NCBI GenBank assembly: GCA_024276455.1
Contig: JAJRXE010000407.1
Location: 1-7,923 of the forward strand
Length of the DNA stretch: 7,923 nucleotides
Source: Calditrichota bacterium
GTDB lineage: Bacteria; Calditrichota; Calditrichia; RBG-13-44-9
Direction: 5' to 3'
Shown: piece after piece, positions 1-6,670 of the stretch
Layout of the letters: each line of letters begins with the position of its first letter
Position numbering within the stretch: position 1 is the first letter of the stretch
Translations under genes and position numbers: made by a program
The notes under the pieces: model-generated
Seen by the model: the letters and a program-made list of their open reading frames with translations, nothing else
Database searches by the model: none
Told to the model about the DNA's origin: nothing

Positions 1-660
1 GAGACCACCCTGACCCAGCAGGACGGAACCGGTCGCTACTTCAGCGCCAGCGATTTGCAACTGGGATTGACCTTCGCCCGTAACATGACCGATCGGTTTT
101 CGGTAGGCTTTAAAATTAAATACATTCAGGAGAAACTGGCCAACGTGGAGGCCAGCGCTTTCGCCTTCGACATTGGCGCGGTGTTCATCACCTCCTTTTT
201 AAACAACATGCGGCTGGCGGCTACCCTCTCGAATTTCGGCCCCAAAATGCAGTTCACCGGTCGCGACCTGGCGGTCATTTACCCCATTCCCGGTAGTCCG
301 GCCGGCAAAGAAGTGCCTGCCTACCTGAAAACCCTGGAGTGGGAGTTGCCGCTCTTCTTCCGCTTTGGTTTGTCCGACTACCTGATCAAGCGGGACGATT
401 TTACTCTGCTCTGGGCGGTGGACGTGCTCGATTCCCGCGACCACGATGCCCGCTTCAACCTGGGCACGGAGCTGGGAATTTACCACTCTCTATTCGTGCG
501 GGCCGGTTACAAATTCAATTACGAAGAAACCACCTACTCCCTGGGCGCCGGTTTCGACCTGCAACGGATCCTTCGATGGAACGCCCGACTGGATTACGCC
601 TTTCTGAGTTTTGGGCGGTTTGAACCGGTGAACCAGTTCAGCCTGATGTTAAATTTTTAG
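1..660 (+). CDS. PorV/PorQ-like outer-membrane beta-barrel protein (5' end missing)
   Basis: The frame is open from base 1 to the TAG at 658-660, giving 219 residues of C-terminal part; the true start lies outside the window (a TTG at 55 is only an internal codon). The protein is built of alternating polar and hydrophobic strands with aromatic girdles, e.g. FSVGFKIKYIQE, LFVRAGYKFNYEE and YSLGAGFDL, and ends in FSLMLNF. A terminal Phe after alternating hydrophobics is the usual signal for BAM-dependent insertion in the outer membrane. The phrases RLAATLSNFGPKMQF and LFFRFGLSDY resemble the PorV/PorQ family, which in type IX secretion brings substrates with a C-terminal sorting domain to the cell-surface attachment machinery. 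Family members are usually a little over 300 residues, so roughly a third is missing. The next gene encodes a protein with such a sorting-like tail, which fits a partner role. Family assignment is from sequence style; the substrate is unknown. Confidence 0.72.
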   Translation, partial: ETTLTQQDGTGRYFSASDLQLGLTFARNMTDRFSVGFKIKYIQEKLANVEASAFAFDIGAVFITSFLNNMRLAATLSNFGPKMQFTGRDLAVIYPIPGSPAGKEVPAYLKTLEWELPLFFRFGLSDYLIKRDDFTLLWAVDVLDSRDHDARFNLGTELGIYHSLFVRAGYKFNYEETTYSLGAGFDLQRILRWNARLDYAFLSFGRFEPVNQFSLMLNF

Positions 661-768
661 TGCCGCCGGAGTGGTGGAGCGCGGTTTGAACCGGTCCGGT
701 CGGATTTAAACCGATTCTAGAAGAATTAAATTGGTTGATTATTTGGGGGCCCGGATTGAACAGATCCG
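615..768 (+). repeat. Clustered CGG-(A/T)TT-(G/A)AAC elements with short palindromes
   Basis: A 15-bp direct repeat, GCGGTTTGAACCGGT, occurs at 615-629 (inside the end of the barrel gene) and at 681-695. Related elements follow at 701 (CGGATTTAAACCG) and 751 (CGGATTGAAC). Several are palindromic: CGGTT/AACCG around TG at 682-693, ACCGG/CCGGT at 690-700, and CCGGAT/ATCCGG at 750-755 and 763-768 with a 7-base loop. None is followed by a T run, so an intrinsic terminator is not supported. They could be operator copies for the downstream surface-protein gene, hairpins protecting mRNA ends, or drifted repeats. The repeats are read directly from the sequence; the function is unknown. Confidence 0.45.
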
Positions 769-825
769 GAAGGTTTGGAAAGTAAGTACAGTGAAGAATA
801 AAAAACCGTTTCACAATTAGGGGAT

Positions 826-830
826 GAGGT
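826..830 (+). promoter_or_regulatory. Ribosome binding site deciding start 836
   Basis: GAGGT lies 5 bases before ATG 836. The earlier in-frame ATG at 824 has only TTAGGGG directly touching it, with no spacer, and itself overlaps this site. Starting at 836 also gives a cleaner signal peptide beginning MRRQ. The 836 start is therefore preferred. Confidence 0.6.
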
Positions 831-835
831 TACCC

Positions 836-2971
836 ATGCGGCGGCAAAGCATTTTTGGCTTTCTAATTTTTCTTGTCTTGAGTACCTGTTGCCGGATTTA
901 CGCGCAGGAAGACCCCATGGTTTACCAGCGCTGGGGAATTTTCGACATTAATAAAGTGCGCACCAAGTTCAATAACACCGGTTTACTGTGCGACGGCAAC
1001 GAACAAAATCTCAACAAGGCCCGTCCGCCGGCTTTCGAATATCCCAACGGTAGCGGCATTAGCTATGGTACCGCCGTCGGGGTGGTGGTGGGAGCGCCGG
1101 TGGATCAACCACCGGGAGCCGTGGGCGGGTATCCGCCGGAAGACTACACCGCTTTTTGCGACGCCACCCTGGACGAAGGGCCGGCCGCTTTCTGGGACGA
1201 AGAGCATTTCGCGCCCTACCCGGAGTTTGTGGGTCCGGCTGGCGAAGGGGCAGCCATGAGCGACGATCCGGCCAGCTGGCCGGTAAACGGCTGGCCGCAG
1301 TATTATCCGGAATCGGATATCCCGGTCCTGGTGGGCAGCGAAGGGTGGCCCGGTTTTGGCGAAGGAGGAGAACGTCTGGCGGATCAGGAAAGTTTCAGCG
1401 TGGTGTACGCCTGGGGCGGCACCGACCAGTTGGGCGCCACCGGTCCCACCCATCCCAACTGGTTAAAGACCCAGATGATTATTCGGGGTCTGGCCTGGGA
1501 GGGATCCCTGTACGAAAACTTCATTGTCTGGGTTTACGTTATTCGTAATATTGGGACGGCACCGATTCACGACATGCGGGTGGCCATTCATGTGGATTTC
1601 GGCTTCTTACCGCTCTTTTTGCCGCCCAATCCCTGGGGCGATGCCGACCGCCATTATTACCGTCCGGATTTGCAATTTGCTTATGGCTGGGACGACGACG
1701 GTTACGAGGACAGTCCGTTTGGCGGAGGGCTTACCGGGGAGCAGATTGCCTGGGCGGGGGTGATTGCTCTGCGCATGCCCGGCGGCGACCATAAAGTGGC
1801 CACCTACGATGCCTTTCACTTCTGGGAAAAAGCCACCACCCCGGCCGGAAACGGTGCTCGTTCCGACTGGTACTTCGAGTACAACGTGAAAAATGTGGAC
1901 GATCCGCAGGACAGCAACGGCGACGGCATTGACGACGATTTTGACGAAAACGGCGTGCCGGACGCCGAAGAAGGCGGACCCGGCTACTACCTCGGCACCG
2001 GCGCCGACGGACTTCAGACCCTCGGTTCAGAACCGTTCACCCTGAACCCGGGGGAAATGGACACCCTGATTTTCGCCACCGTTTTCGGACAGAATAAAGA
2101 CGATCTGATTACCAATGCCAAACGGGCGCTTGCTCTGTACGAATCCGGCTGGAAAGTGGTGACCGCGCCGCCCGCGCCAGTGGTGGAAGCCTACGCTTCT
2201 GACCGAAAAGTTACTCTGATCTGGGGCACCGACAGCGAGAAAGATCCCCAATTCGAAGGGTACAAAATCTACCGCTCCGCCGATGGCGGAGTTACCTGGG
2301 GCAGCAAAACATTTAAGGATTTCTTCGGAAAAGTGCATTATATTCCCCTGGAACAATACGATCTGGTGGACGGCATCACAGGGTACTACAAAACCCTGCC
2401 GGAGTACGCCTGGTTCTACCTGGGAGACGACGAATGGGTGCCCACCCGCAAAGTGGTCGTTACGGACACCCTGCAATATTTCCAGCCGGGCGATACGGTA
2501 AACGTATTTGTCGATCGCGATGTGGTGAACGGAATGGAATACCTTTATTACGTAGCCGCTTACGACACCGGAAACGGTATTGTCGGTCCCCTGGAAAATA
2601 CCGCTGCAACTAATCCCGATCTGAAAAACAATACCGTGCGAGTGATTCCCCACGGGGCGGTGTCCACCGGAAATCTGGAGCGGGTGCGGGTAGTCCCCAA
2701 TCCTTACGTGGTCGCCAGCATGTGGGAAAAGGGGAGCGAGCGGCAGGTGCAATTTATTCATCTCCCCGTGCGGGCAACCATTCGCATTTTCAATGCCGCC
2801 GGAGAGCTGGTGCGGGTCCTGGAGCACGACGCCACCCGCAGTCCGGCACCCAGTATCGAAAAATGGGATTTGAAGAATTACAACCAGCAGCTGGTGGCAC
2901 CGGGACTCTATTTCTATTACGTCACCAGCAGCGAGGGCGAAACAAAAGGGAAATTCGTAATTGTGCTGTAG
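836..2971 (+). CDS. Secreted surface protein with fibronectin III domain and type IX-like C-terminal sorting domain
   Basis: The 711-residue product (715 if started at 824) begins with a Sec signal peptide: MRRQ, a hydrophobic stretch FGFLIFLVLSTCC, then a probable signal peptidase I cut after RIYA, before QEDP. The first ~350 residues are an unrecognised Gly/Trp/Tyr-rich domain, likely beta-rich, containing FEYPNGSG, a style common in large extracellular proteins of Calditrichota and relatives. Residues about 359-378 hold an acidic DSNGDGIDDDFDENG stretch like thrombospondin type-3 calcium-binding repeats. Around 443-600 is a fibronectin III-like domain (PPAPVVEAYASDRKVTLIW, YKIYRS, YYVAAYD) with a long insertion. 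Residues ~612-711 match the type A sorting/FlgD-like fold: VVPNPY, ATIRIFNAAGELVR, GLYFYYV and GKFVIVL. It is probably exported by Sec and then displayed or released by a type IX-like route, perhaps with the upstream barrel protein as partner. No catalytic domain was recognised, so adhesion, glycan binding or an unknown enzyme are all open. Confidence 0.8.
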   Translation: MRRQSIFGFLIFLVLSTCCRIYAQEDPMVYQRWGIFDINKVRTKFNNTGLLCDGNEQNLNKARPPAFEYPNGSGISYGTAVGVVVGAPVDQPPGAVGGYPPEDYTAFCDATLDEGPAAFWDEEHFAPYPEFVGPAGEGAAMSDDPASWPVNGWPQYYPESDIPVLVGSEGWPGFGEGGERLADQESFSVVYAWGGTDQLGATGPTHPNWLKTQMIIRGLAWEGSLYENFIVWVYVIRNIGTAPIHDMRVAIHVDFGFLPLFLPPNPWGDADRHYYRPDLQFAYGWDDDGYEDSPFGGGLTGEQIAWAGVIALRMPGGDHKVATYDAFHFWEKATTPAGNGARSDWYFEYNVKNVDDPQDSNGDGIDDDFDENGVPDAEEGGPGYYLGTGADGLQTLGSEPFTLNPGEMDTLIFATVFGQNKDDLITNAKRALALYESGWKVVTAPPAPVVEAYASDRKVTLIWGTDSEKDPQFEGYKIYRSADGGVTWGSKTFKDFFGKVHYIPLEQYDLVDGITGYYKTLPEYAWFYLGDDEWVPTRKVVVTDTLQYFQPGDTVNVFVDRDVVNGMEYLYYVAAYDTGNGIVGPLENTAATNPDLKNNTVRVIPHGAVSTGNLERVRVVPNPYVVASMWEKGSERQVQFIHLPVRATIRIFNAAGELVRVLEHDATRSPAPSIEKWDLKNYNQQLVAPGLYFYYVTSSEGETKGKFVIVL

Positions 2972-3005
2972 ATTAAAAGAGGGAGACGCGGACCTTTTTA
3001 TATTT

Positions 3006-3035
3006 ATTCTCGAAAGGATAGGCGGTTTCGAGAAT
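3006..3035. promoter_or_regulatory. Perfect 10-bp inverted repeat upstream of the ROK gene (candidate operator)
   Basis: ATTCTCGAAA (3006-3015) and TTTCGAGAAT (3026-3035) are exact reverse complements separated by GGATAGGCGG. The half-site centres are 20 bp apart, close to two helical turns, which suits a dimeric repressor. The repeat ends 60 bp before the ROK gene start, so autoregulation by that protein is the natural guess. As RNA it could also form a hairpin after the surface-protein gene (stop at 2971), but no T run follows the right arm, so an intrinsic terminator is less likely. The repeat is certain; its role is inferred. Confidence 0.55.
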
Positions 3036-3095
3036 GCAGGTAGTGGGATGACGCATTGAAAAAACGACGACGGCTGAAAAAGGAAGCAACTACGG

Positions 3096-4343
3096 ATGGA
3101 TCGTTTTCAAGTAAATAATCGGAAACAAAATCGTCCTGATTTAAAACAACGGATTCGCAAGAAAACCATTCTGAAAATCATTCGCGAGAACGCCCCCGTC
3201 TCTGCCACCGAAATTTCCCGCTTAAGCGGTTTTACCATTCCCACCACATTGAATATATTACGCCAGCTCCTGAAAGACGAATTCATTGAGATCACCCGGG
3301 AAGCCGTCAACCATGTGGGACGGCCTCCGGCGCTGTACCATTTGAAAGGGAATTCCTATTTCGTGGTGGGCGTCGATCTGGGACGCTCGTACACCACCAT
3401 GTTGCTTCTGGATACCCGGGACGAGGTGAAGGCAACCCGTTCCCTGGCCACCCGGGAATGCCACAATGCGGATAGTTTCCTGGCTTTTGTGGTGCGTCAT
3501 GTTCGCCAGTTGATTGCCGAGAGCGGGGTTAATCCGGAGCGAATTCTGGGACTGGGCGTGGCGCTGCCGGGACCGATTCATTACACCGAAGGGCGGGCCT
3601 GGCGGTTCTGTGGCATCGAAAATTATCCGATTCAGGAGAAATTGTCCTATGAATTCAATCTGCCGGTGTTTGTGGAGAACGACGCCCGGGCCATGGCACT
3701 GGGGGAGAAGTGGTACGGAAAAGCCCGTAACGTCCGCAATGCCGTGTGCTTGAATCTGGGCTGGGGCATCGGTATGGGCCTTATCCTAAACGGTGATGTG
3801 TACCGCGGTTCGTTCGATTTTGCCGGAGAGTTCGGTCACATGGTGGTGGAGGAGAATGGGCCGCCCTGCCAGTGTGGCGGACGGGGCTGCCTGGAGAGTT
3901 TGGCCAGCGGGACGGCCATCTCCCGCCAGGTTCGGGAACGAATTGCGCAGGGAGCGGAATCGGCCTTTTTAAAAGGGCGTTTTGGTAACTGCCTGGAGGA
4001 ACTGCAGGCAAAAGATGTGGCTCGGGCGGCCCGGGAGGGCGATCGGCTGGCGCAGGAGGTCTTTGCCCGGGCGGGCGACTACCTGGGTCGGGGACTGGCC
4101 ACGGTAGTGAATTTGCTCAATCCGGAAAAGATTATTCTGGGCGGGCGTCTGGCTCTGGCGGGCGATCTGTTGCTGCAGCCCATGCGGGAATCGCTGCAAC
4201 GTTTTGCCCTGCCGTTCAGCCTGCGGAAGGTGGAAATTGAGCTGTCCGATCTGATTGGTACCTCCGGCGCCATGGGAGCCGCTTCGCTGGTGAAAAAAGA
4301 AATCTACGAGGTCTCCCATCTCGATTTGAGCGGATTTGTGTAG
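3096..4343 (+). CDS. ROK-family transcriptional regulator (winged-helix plus sugar-kinase fold)
   Basis: The 415-residue protein starts at ATG 3096, with AGGAAG at 3081-3086 as ribosome binding site. Residues ~20-80 form a winged helix-turn-helix (TILKIIRENAPVSATEISRLSG, then TIPTTLNILRQLLKDEFIE) ending in the GRPP wing seen in NagC/Mlc/XylR-type repressors. The remainder is the ROK domain: a phosphate-binding strand VGVDLGRSYTTMLLLD (D94), GLGVALPGPI, the VENDARAMALGE segment (N195, D196), GEFGH (E245, H248) and the zinc motif CQCGGRGCLE (C258, C260, C265, with H248). The hexose-contacting residues are kept, so a sugar or sugar phosphate is the probable effector. The first phosphate loop reads DLGRS rather than the DxGGT of true ROK kinases, which, with the DNA-binding domain, argues for a regulator rather than an enzyme. 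It precedes a nucleotidyltransferase and a sugar kinase on the same strand, its likely targets along with itself. The effector is not identifiable from sequence. Confidence 0.9.
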   Translation: MDRFQVNNRKQNRPDLKQRIRKKTILKIIRENAPVSATEISRLSGFTIPTTLNILRQLLKDEFIEITREAVNHVGRPPALYHLKGNSYFVVGVDLGRSYTTMLLLDTRDEVKATRSLATRECHNADSFLAFVVRHVRQLIAESGVNPERILGLGVALPGPIHYTEGRAWRFCGIENYPIQEKLSYEFNLPVFVENDARAMALGEKWYGKARNVRNAVCLNLGWGIGMGLILNGDVYRGSFDFAGEFGHMVVEENGPPCQCGGRGCLESLASGTAISRQVRERIAQGAESAFLKGRFGNCLEELQAKDVARAAREGDRLAQEVFARAGDYLGRGLATVVNLLNPEKIILGGRLALAGDLLLQPMRESLQRFALPFSLRKVEIELSDLIGTSGAMGAASLVKKEIYEVSHLDLSGFV

Positions 4344-4427
4344 TACCTTGTTAATACATTGAGTTGAATCGCTTTGCAAAAAAATCCTGTCCGGGAATGG
4401 AACAAGCTCGCCGGGGAACTATTGAGC

Positions 4428-4433
4428 GGAGGT
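4428..4433 (+). promoter_or_regulatory. Strong ribosome binding site selecting a TTG start at 4443
   Basis: GGAGGT, fully complementary to the 16S rRNA tail, lies 9 bases before TTG 4443. The frame is open back to 4368, and a TTG at 4374 would add 23 residues, but no comparable site precedes it. The protein core homologous to GlmU begins about a dozen residues after the 4443 start, as in GlmU itself. Confidence 0.6.
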
Positions 4434-4442
4434 TTTGACGAA

Positions 4443-5438
4443 TTGGAAACACACGCTACCATTGCTTCGGAGCGGTTTGCGGCCGTTATTCTGGCGGCGG
4501 GACAGAGCAAACGGTTTAAGAGTCGCCGCACCAAGATCCTCCACGAGCTCTGGGGGAAAGCGATCATCGAATATGTGGTGGAGGCGCTGGAACGGGCCGG
4601 GGCCAGTCCGATCCTGCTGGTCGTGAGTCCCGGCATGCGAACGGAGGTAAGCGCCCTGCTGGGAGGGCGGGTGCAGGTGGTGGTACAGCATCCGCCCCTG
4701 GGAACCGGTCATGCCCTGCAACAGACCGAAGCGGCCTTGCGGGATTTTTCGGGCGATCTCTGTCTGGTGGTGGGAGATTGCCCCCTCATTACCCCGGAAT
4801 TTCTTCTTTCGCTCTACCGGAGCCATCGTCAGCAGGGGAACGATGCCACCATCACCTCGGTGGTGTTCGCCAGTCCGCCGCCCTACGGCCGGGTGGTGCG
4901 CGACCGGCAGGGGCGCCTGCAGGCCATTGTGGAAGAAAAAGAAGCCACCCCGGAACAGCGCAAAATTAAAGAGGTCAGTACCAGCCACTATTTTTTGCGC
5001 GCCCCCCTCATTTTTCACTATTTAAAGCAAATCACCAACGACAACGCCCAGGGCGAATATTACCTGCCCGACGCCATTAACCTCATGCTCCGGGATGGCC
5101 GTTCGGTGGGAGTGTTCCGCTGGGAGGAACCGCTGACCCTGATGGGCATCAACACCCGGCAGGAGTTCCAGCAGGTGAGCAACTACCTCAAGCAGCGGAT
5201 TCAGGAAGCGCATATGCAAAACGGCGTGACCATTCTGGACCCCGCCACCACCGTCATTGAGCCGGAGGTGCAAATCGGGCGGGATACGGTGATTTACCCT
5301 TTCACCTATCTGAAGCGGGGCGTTCGCATTGGCGAGGAGTGCCGGATTGGCCCCTTTGTGTATTTGAAAGCGGGACAAATTCCCGACCGAACAATTGTTG
5401 AAACGAATACGGAAAGAAAGCATGGACAGGAAGGTTGA
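4443..5438 (+). CDS. GlmU-like sugar-1-phosphate nucleotidyltransferase lacking the acetyltransferase domain
   Basis: The 331-residue protein (354 from TTG 4374) matches the uridylyltransferase half of GlmU in order: VILAAGQSKRFKSRRTKILHEL (R24, K31), PLGTGHALQQ, GDCPLI (D112, for E. coli D105), YGRVVRD, IVEEKE (E164, for E154), NAQGEYYLPDAI and GINTR (N237, for the metal ligand N227). It should join a sugar 1-phosphate to UTP or a related NTP in the cytoplasm. GlmU is usually ~450 residues; here the left-handed helix has about three turns (PEVQIGRDTVIYPFTYL, VRIGEECRIGPFVYLKAG) and stops, so the acetyltransferase site including E. coli H363 is absent. From remembered E. coli numbering, GlcNAc contacts N169 and T199 are S179 and P209 here, while E154 and Y197 are kept. 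The substrate may therefore not be GlcNAc-1-P. The gene overlaps the downstream sugar kinase, the probable source of its substrate. The nucleotidyltransferase family is near certain; the sugar is open. Confidence 0.85.
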   Translation: METHATIASERFAAVILAAGQSKRFKSRRTKILHELWGKAIIEYVVEALERAGASPILLVVSPGMRTEVSALLGGRVQVVVQHPPLGTGHALQQTEAALRDFSGDLCLVVGDCPLITPEFLLSLYRSHRQQGNDATITSVVFASPPPYGRVVRDRQGRLQAIVEEKEATPEQRKIKEVSTSHYFLRAPLIFHYLKQITNDNAQGEYYLPDAINLMLRDGRSVGVFRWEEPLTLMGINTRQEFQQVSNYLKQRIQEAHMQNGVTILDPATTVIEPEVQIGRDTVIYPFTYLKRGVRIGEECRIGPFVYLKAGQIPDRTIVETNTERKHGQEG

Positions 5439-6519
5439 GCCGCGTTTGAAAGTGAGCGTCCCGGGACGCATCTGCCTGTTCGGCGAACATCAGGATTATC
5501 TGGGATTACCGGTGATTACTGCGGCGATTGATTTACGCATAACCGTGGAAAGCGTCCAGCAGCAAGCGCCCGAGATTTACCTGAGTTTGCCGGACATTGC
5601 CGAAGAGGAACAATTTTCTGTGTCCCGGGAGGCGGAGTACCAGCGCGCCCGCGATTATTTTCGCAGCGTGTACAATCAGCTTTACCGTGGGGGGTACCGT
5701 TTGTCCCACGGATTGCGTGCCGAGGTGCGGGGAAACATTCCCATTAACTCCGGTACGTCTTCTTCCTCGGCGCTGTGCGTGGCCTGGACCCGTACCCTGA
5801 TGGAGTGGGTCCACCATCCTCAAAAAGACGATGCGCTTACCGTGGCCCGGCTGGCCCACCAGGCCGAGGTGGTGGAGTTCCGGGAACCGGGTGGCATGAT
5901 GGATCACATTGCTTCCGCCCTGGGTGGAGTGCAGTACATCGAATTTCTTCCCGATGTTCGGGCTCAGCGCCTGCCTTCCATCAGCGGCTATTTTATTCTG
6001 GGGGATTCCCGGGAACCCAAAGATACCGTGGGGGTGCTGGCCCGGGCCAAAGAACCGCTGATGCGCGCTCTGAAAAAAATTGCCGCCCGGACGCCGGAGT
6101 TCCAGCTGTTGCGGGCGACTCCTCGGGAATTAGAGCGCTACCGGGAGTTGTTGGACCGGGACGAATACCGGCTCTGCCTGGCTGCCCTCAGCAATCGGGA
6201 CCTGACTTTGACGGCGCGGGATTTGTTCCTGCGCGCCGGGTTGACCCCGGAAAAGTTGGGGGAGATGCTCAACGCCCTGCAGAAAATTTTGCGCGAGGAG
6301 CTACGAGTTTCGACCCCCAAAATCGACCGCTTAATCGCCGCGGCGCTGGAGGCGGGCGCCCTGGGCGGAAAAATTAACGGCTCCGGGGGAGGTGGCTGCA
6401 TGTTTGTGTACACCAAAGATTCGCCGGAGAGGGTGGCGGAGGCCATTCGCAGGGAGGGCGGAGTGCCTTACATCCTGAGGGTGGGAGAGGGGGTGCAAGT
6501 GGAGCGAGGCAATGATTAA
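5422..6519 (+). CDS. GHMP-family sugar kinase, galactokinase-like
   Basis: The 365-residue protein starts at ATG 5422 (GGAAAG at 5411-5416) inside the end of the nucleotidyltransferase gene; a 17-bp overlap suggests translational coupling. All three GHMP motifs are present: PGRICLFGEHQDYLG (residues 14-28; E22, H23, D25 matching the sugar-contacting E/H/D of galactokinase), the ATP loop NIPINSGTSSSSAL (105-118), and GGKINGSGGGGC (315-326). GGMMDH contains the likely catalytic base D161, corresponding to the Asp of GIMDQ in GalK. It should phosphorylate the anomeric hydroxyl of a hexose or a derivative. It departs from classical GalK: the family MTGAGFGGC is INGSGGGGC, LPCAI is ITAAI, and the segment after the catalytic Asp is DSREPKDT with no equivalent of the GalK SEYNxRR tyrosine motif. 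Galactose is possible, but arabinose, uronic acids or amino sugars are also plausible. With the neighbouring transferase it would turn a free sugar into a nucleotide sugar in two steps. Confidence 0.87.
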   Translation: MDRKVEPRLKVSVPGRICLFGEHQDYLGLPVITAAIDLRITVESVQQQAPEIYLSLPDIAEEEQFSVSREAEYQRARDYFRSVYNQLYRGGYRLSHGLRAEVRGNIPINSGTSSSSALCVAWTRTLMEWVHHPQKDDALTVARLAHQAEVVEFREPGGMMDHIASALGGVQYIEFLPDVRAQRLPSISGYFILGDSREPKDTVGVLARAKEPLMRALKKIAARTPEFQLLRATPRELERYRELLDRDEYRLCLAALSNRDLTLTARDLFLRAGLTPEKLGEMLNALQKILREELRVSTPKIDRLIAAALEAGALGGKINGSGGGGCMFVYTKDSPERVAEAIRREGGVPYILRVGEGVQVERGND

Positions 6520-6670
6520 ACGAAACGGATTTGCTACCCGTGAATGAAATTTTAATTGGTAACAATACGTTAATCGACCCAATATGTCCCGCCTGTCTGG
6601 CTGAATTGAGGGGCGCGGTAAGTTCCATTTTAGGTAATGCGTGAGGGCATTTTTATTGGTCGCTGATTAA
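6520..6670. other. Intergenic boundary between the sugar-kinase group and an AT-rich block
   Basis: No convincing gene, terminator or RNA is visible. The plus-strand kinase gene ends at 6519 and the next gene remnant is convergent, on the minus strand, so transcription from both sides should end near here. Base composition falls from GC-rich to clearly AT-rich within this stretch, making it a candidate edge of an inserted segment. Confidence 0.4.

Noticed and set aside
855..905. Lipoprotein signal (LSTC) in the surface protein
   Set aside because: The residue before Cys is Thr, not Gly/Ala/Ser, and a normal signal peptidase I site (IYA before QED) follows a few residues later.
2027..2827. 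266-codon minus-strand open frame inside the surface-protein gene
   Set aside because: It is a mirror of a clearly coding plus-strand gene in GC-biased DNA, with low-complexity His/Gly content and no family resemblance.
3006..3035. Intrinsic terminator after the surface-protein gene
   Set aside because: The inverted repeat is perfect but has a 10-base spacer and no T run after the right arm (GCAGGTAG follows).
4374..4442. Longer start (TTG 4374) for the GlmU-like gene
   Set aside because: GGAGGT sits 9 bases before TTG 4443, and nothing comparable precedes 4374; the extra 23 residues fall before the conserved family start.
6520..6670. Small RNA or tRNA in the spacer after the kinase gene
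   Set aside because: No cloverleaf, CCA end or stable stem was found by reading both strands.
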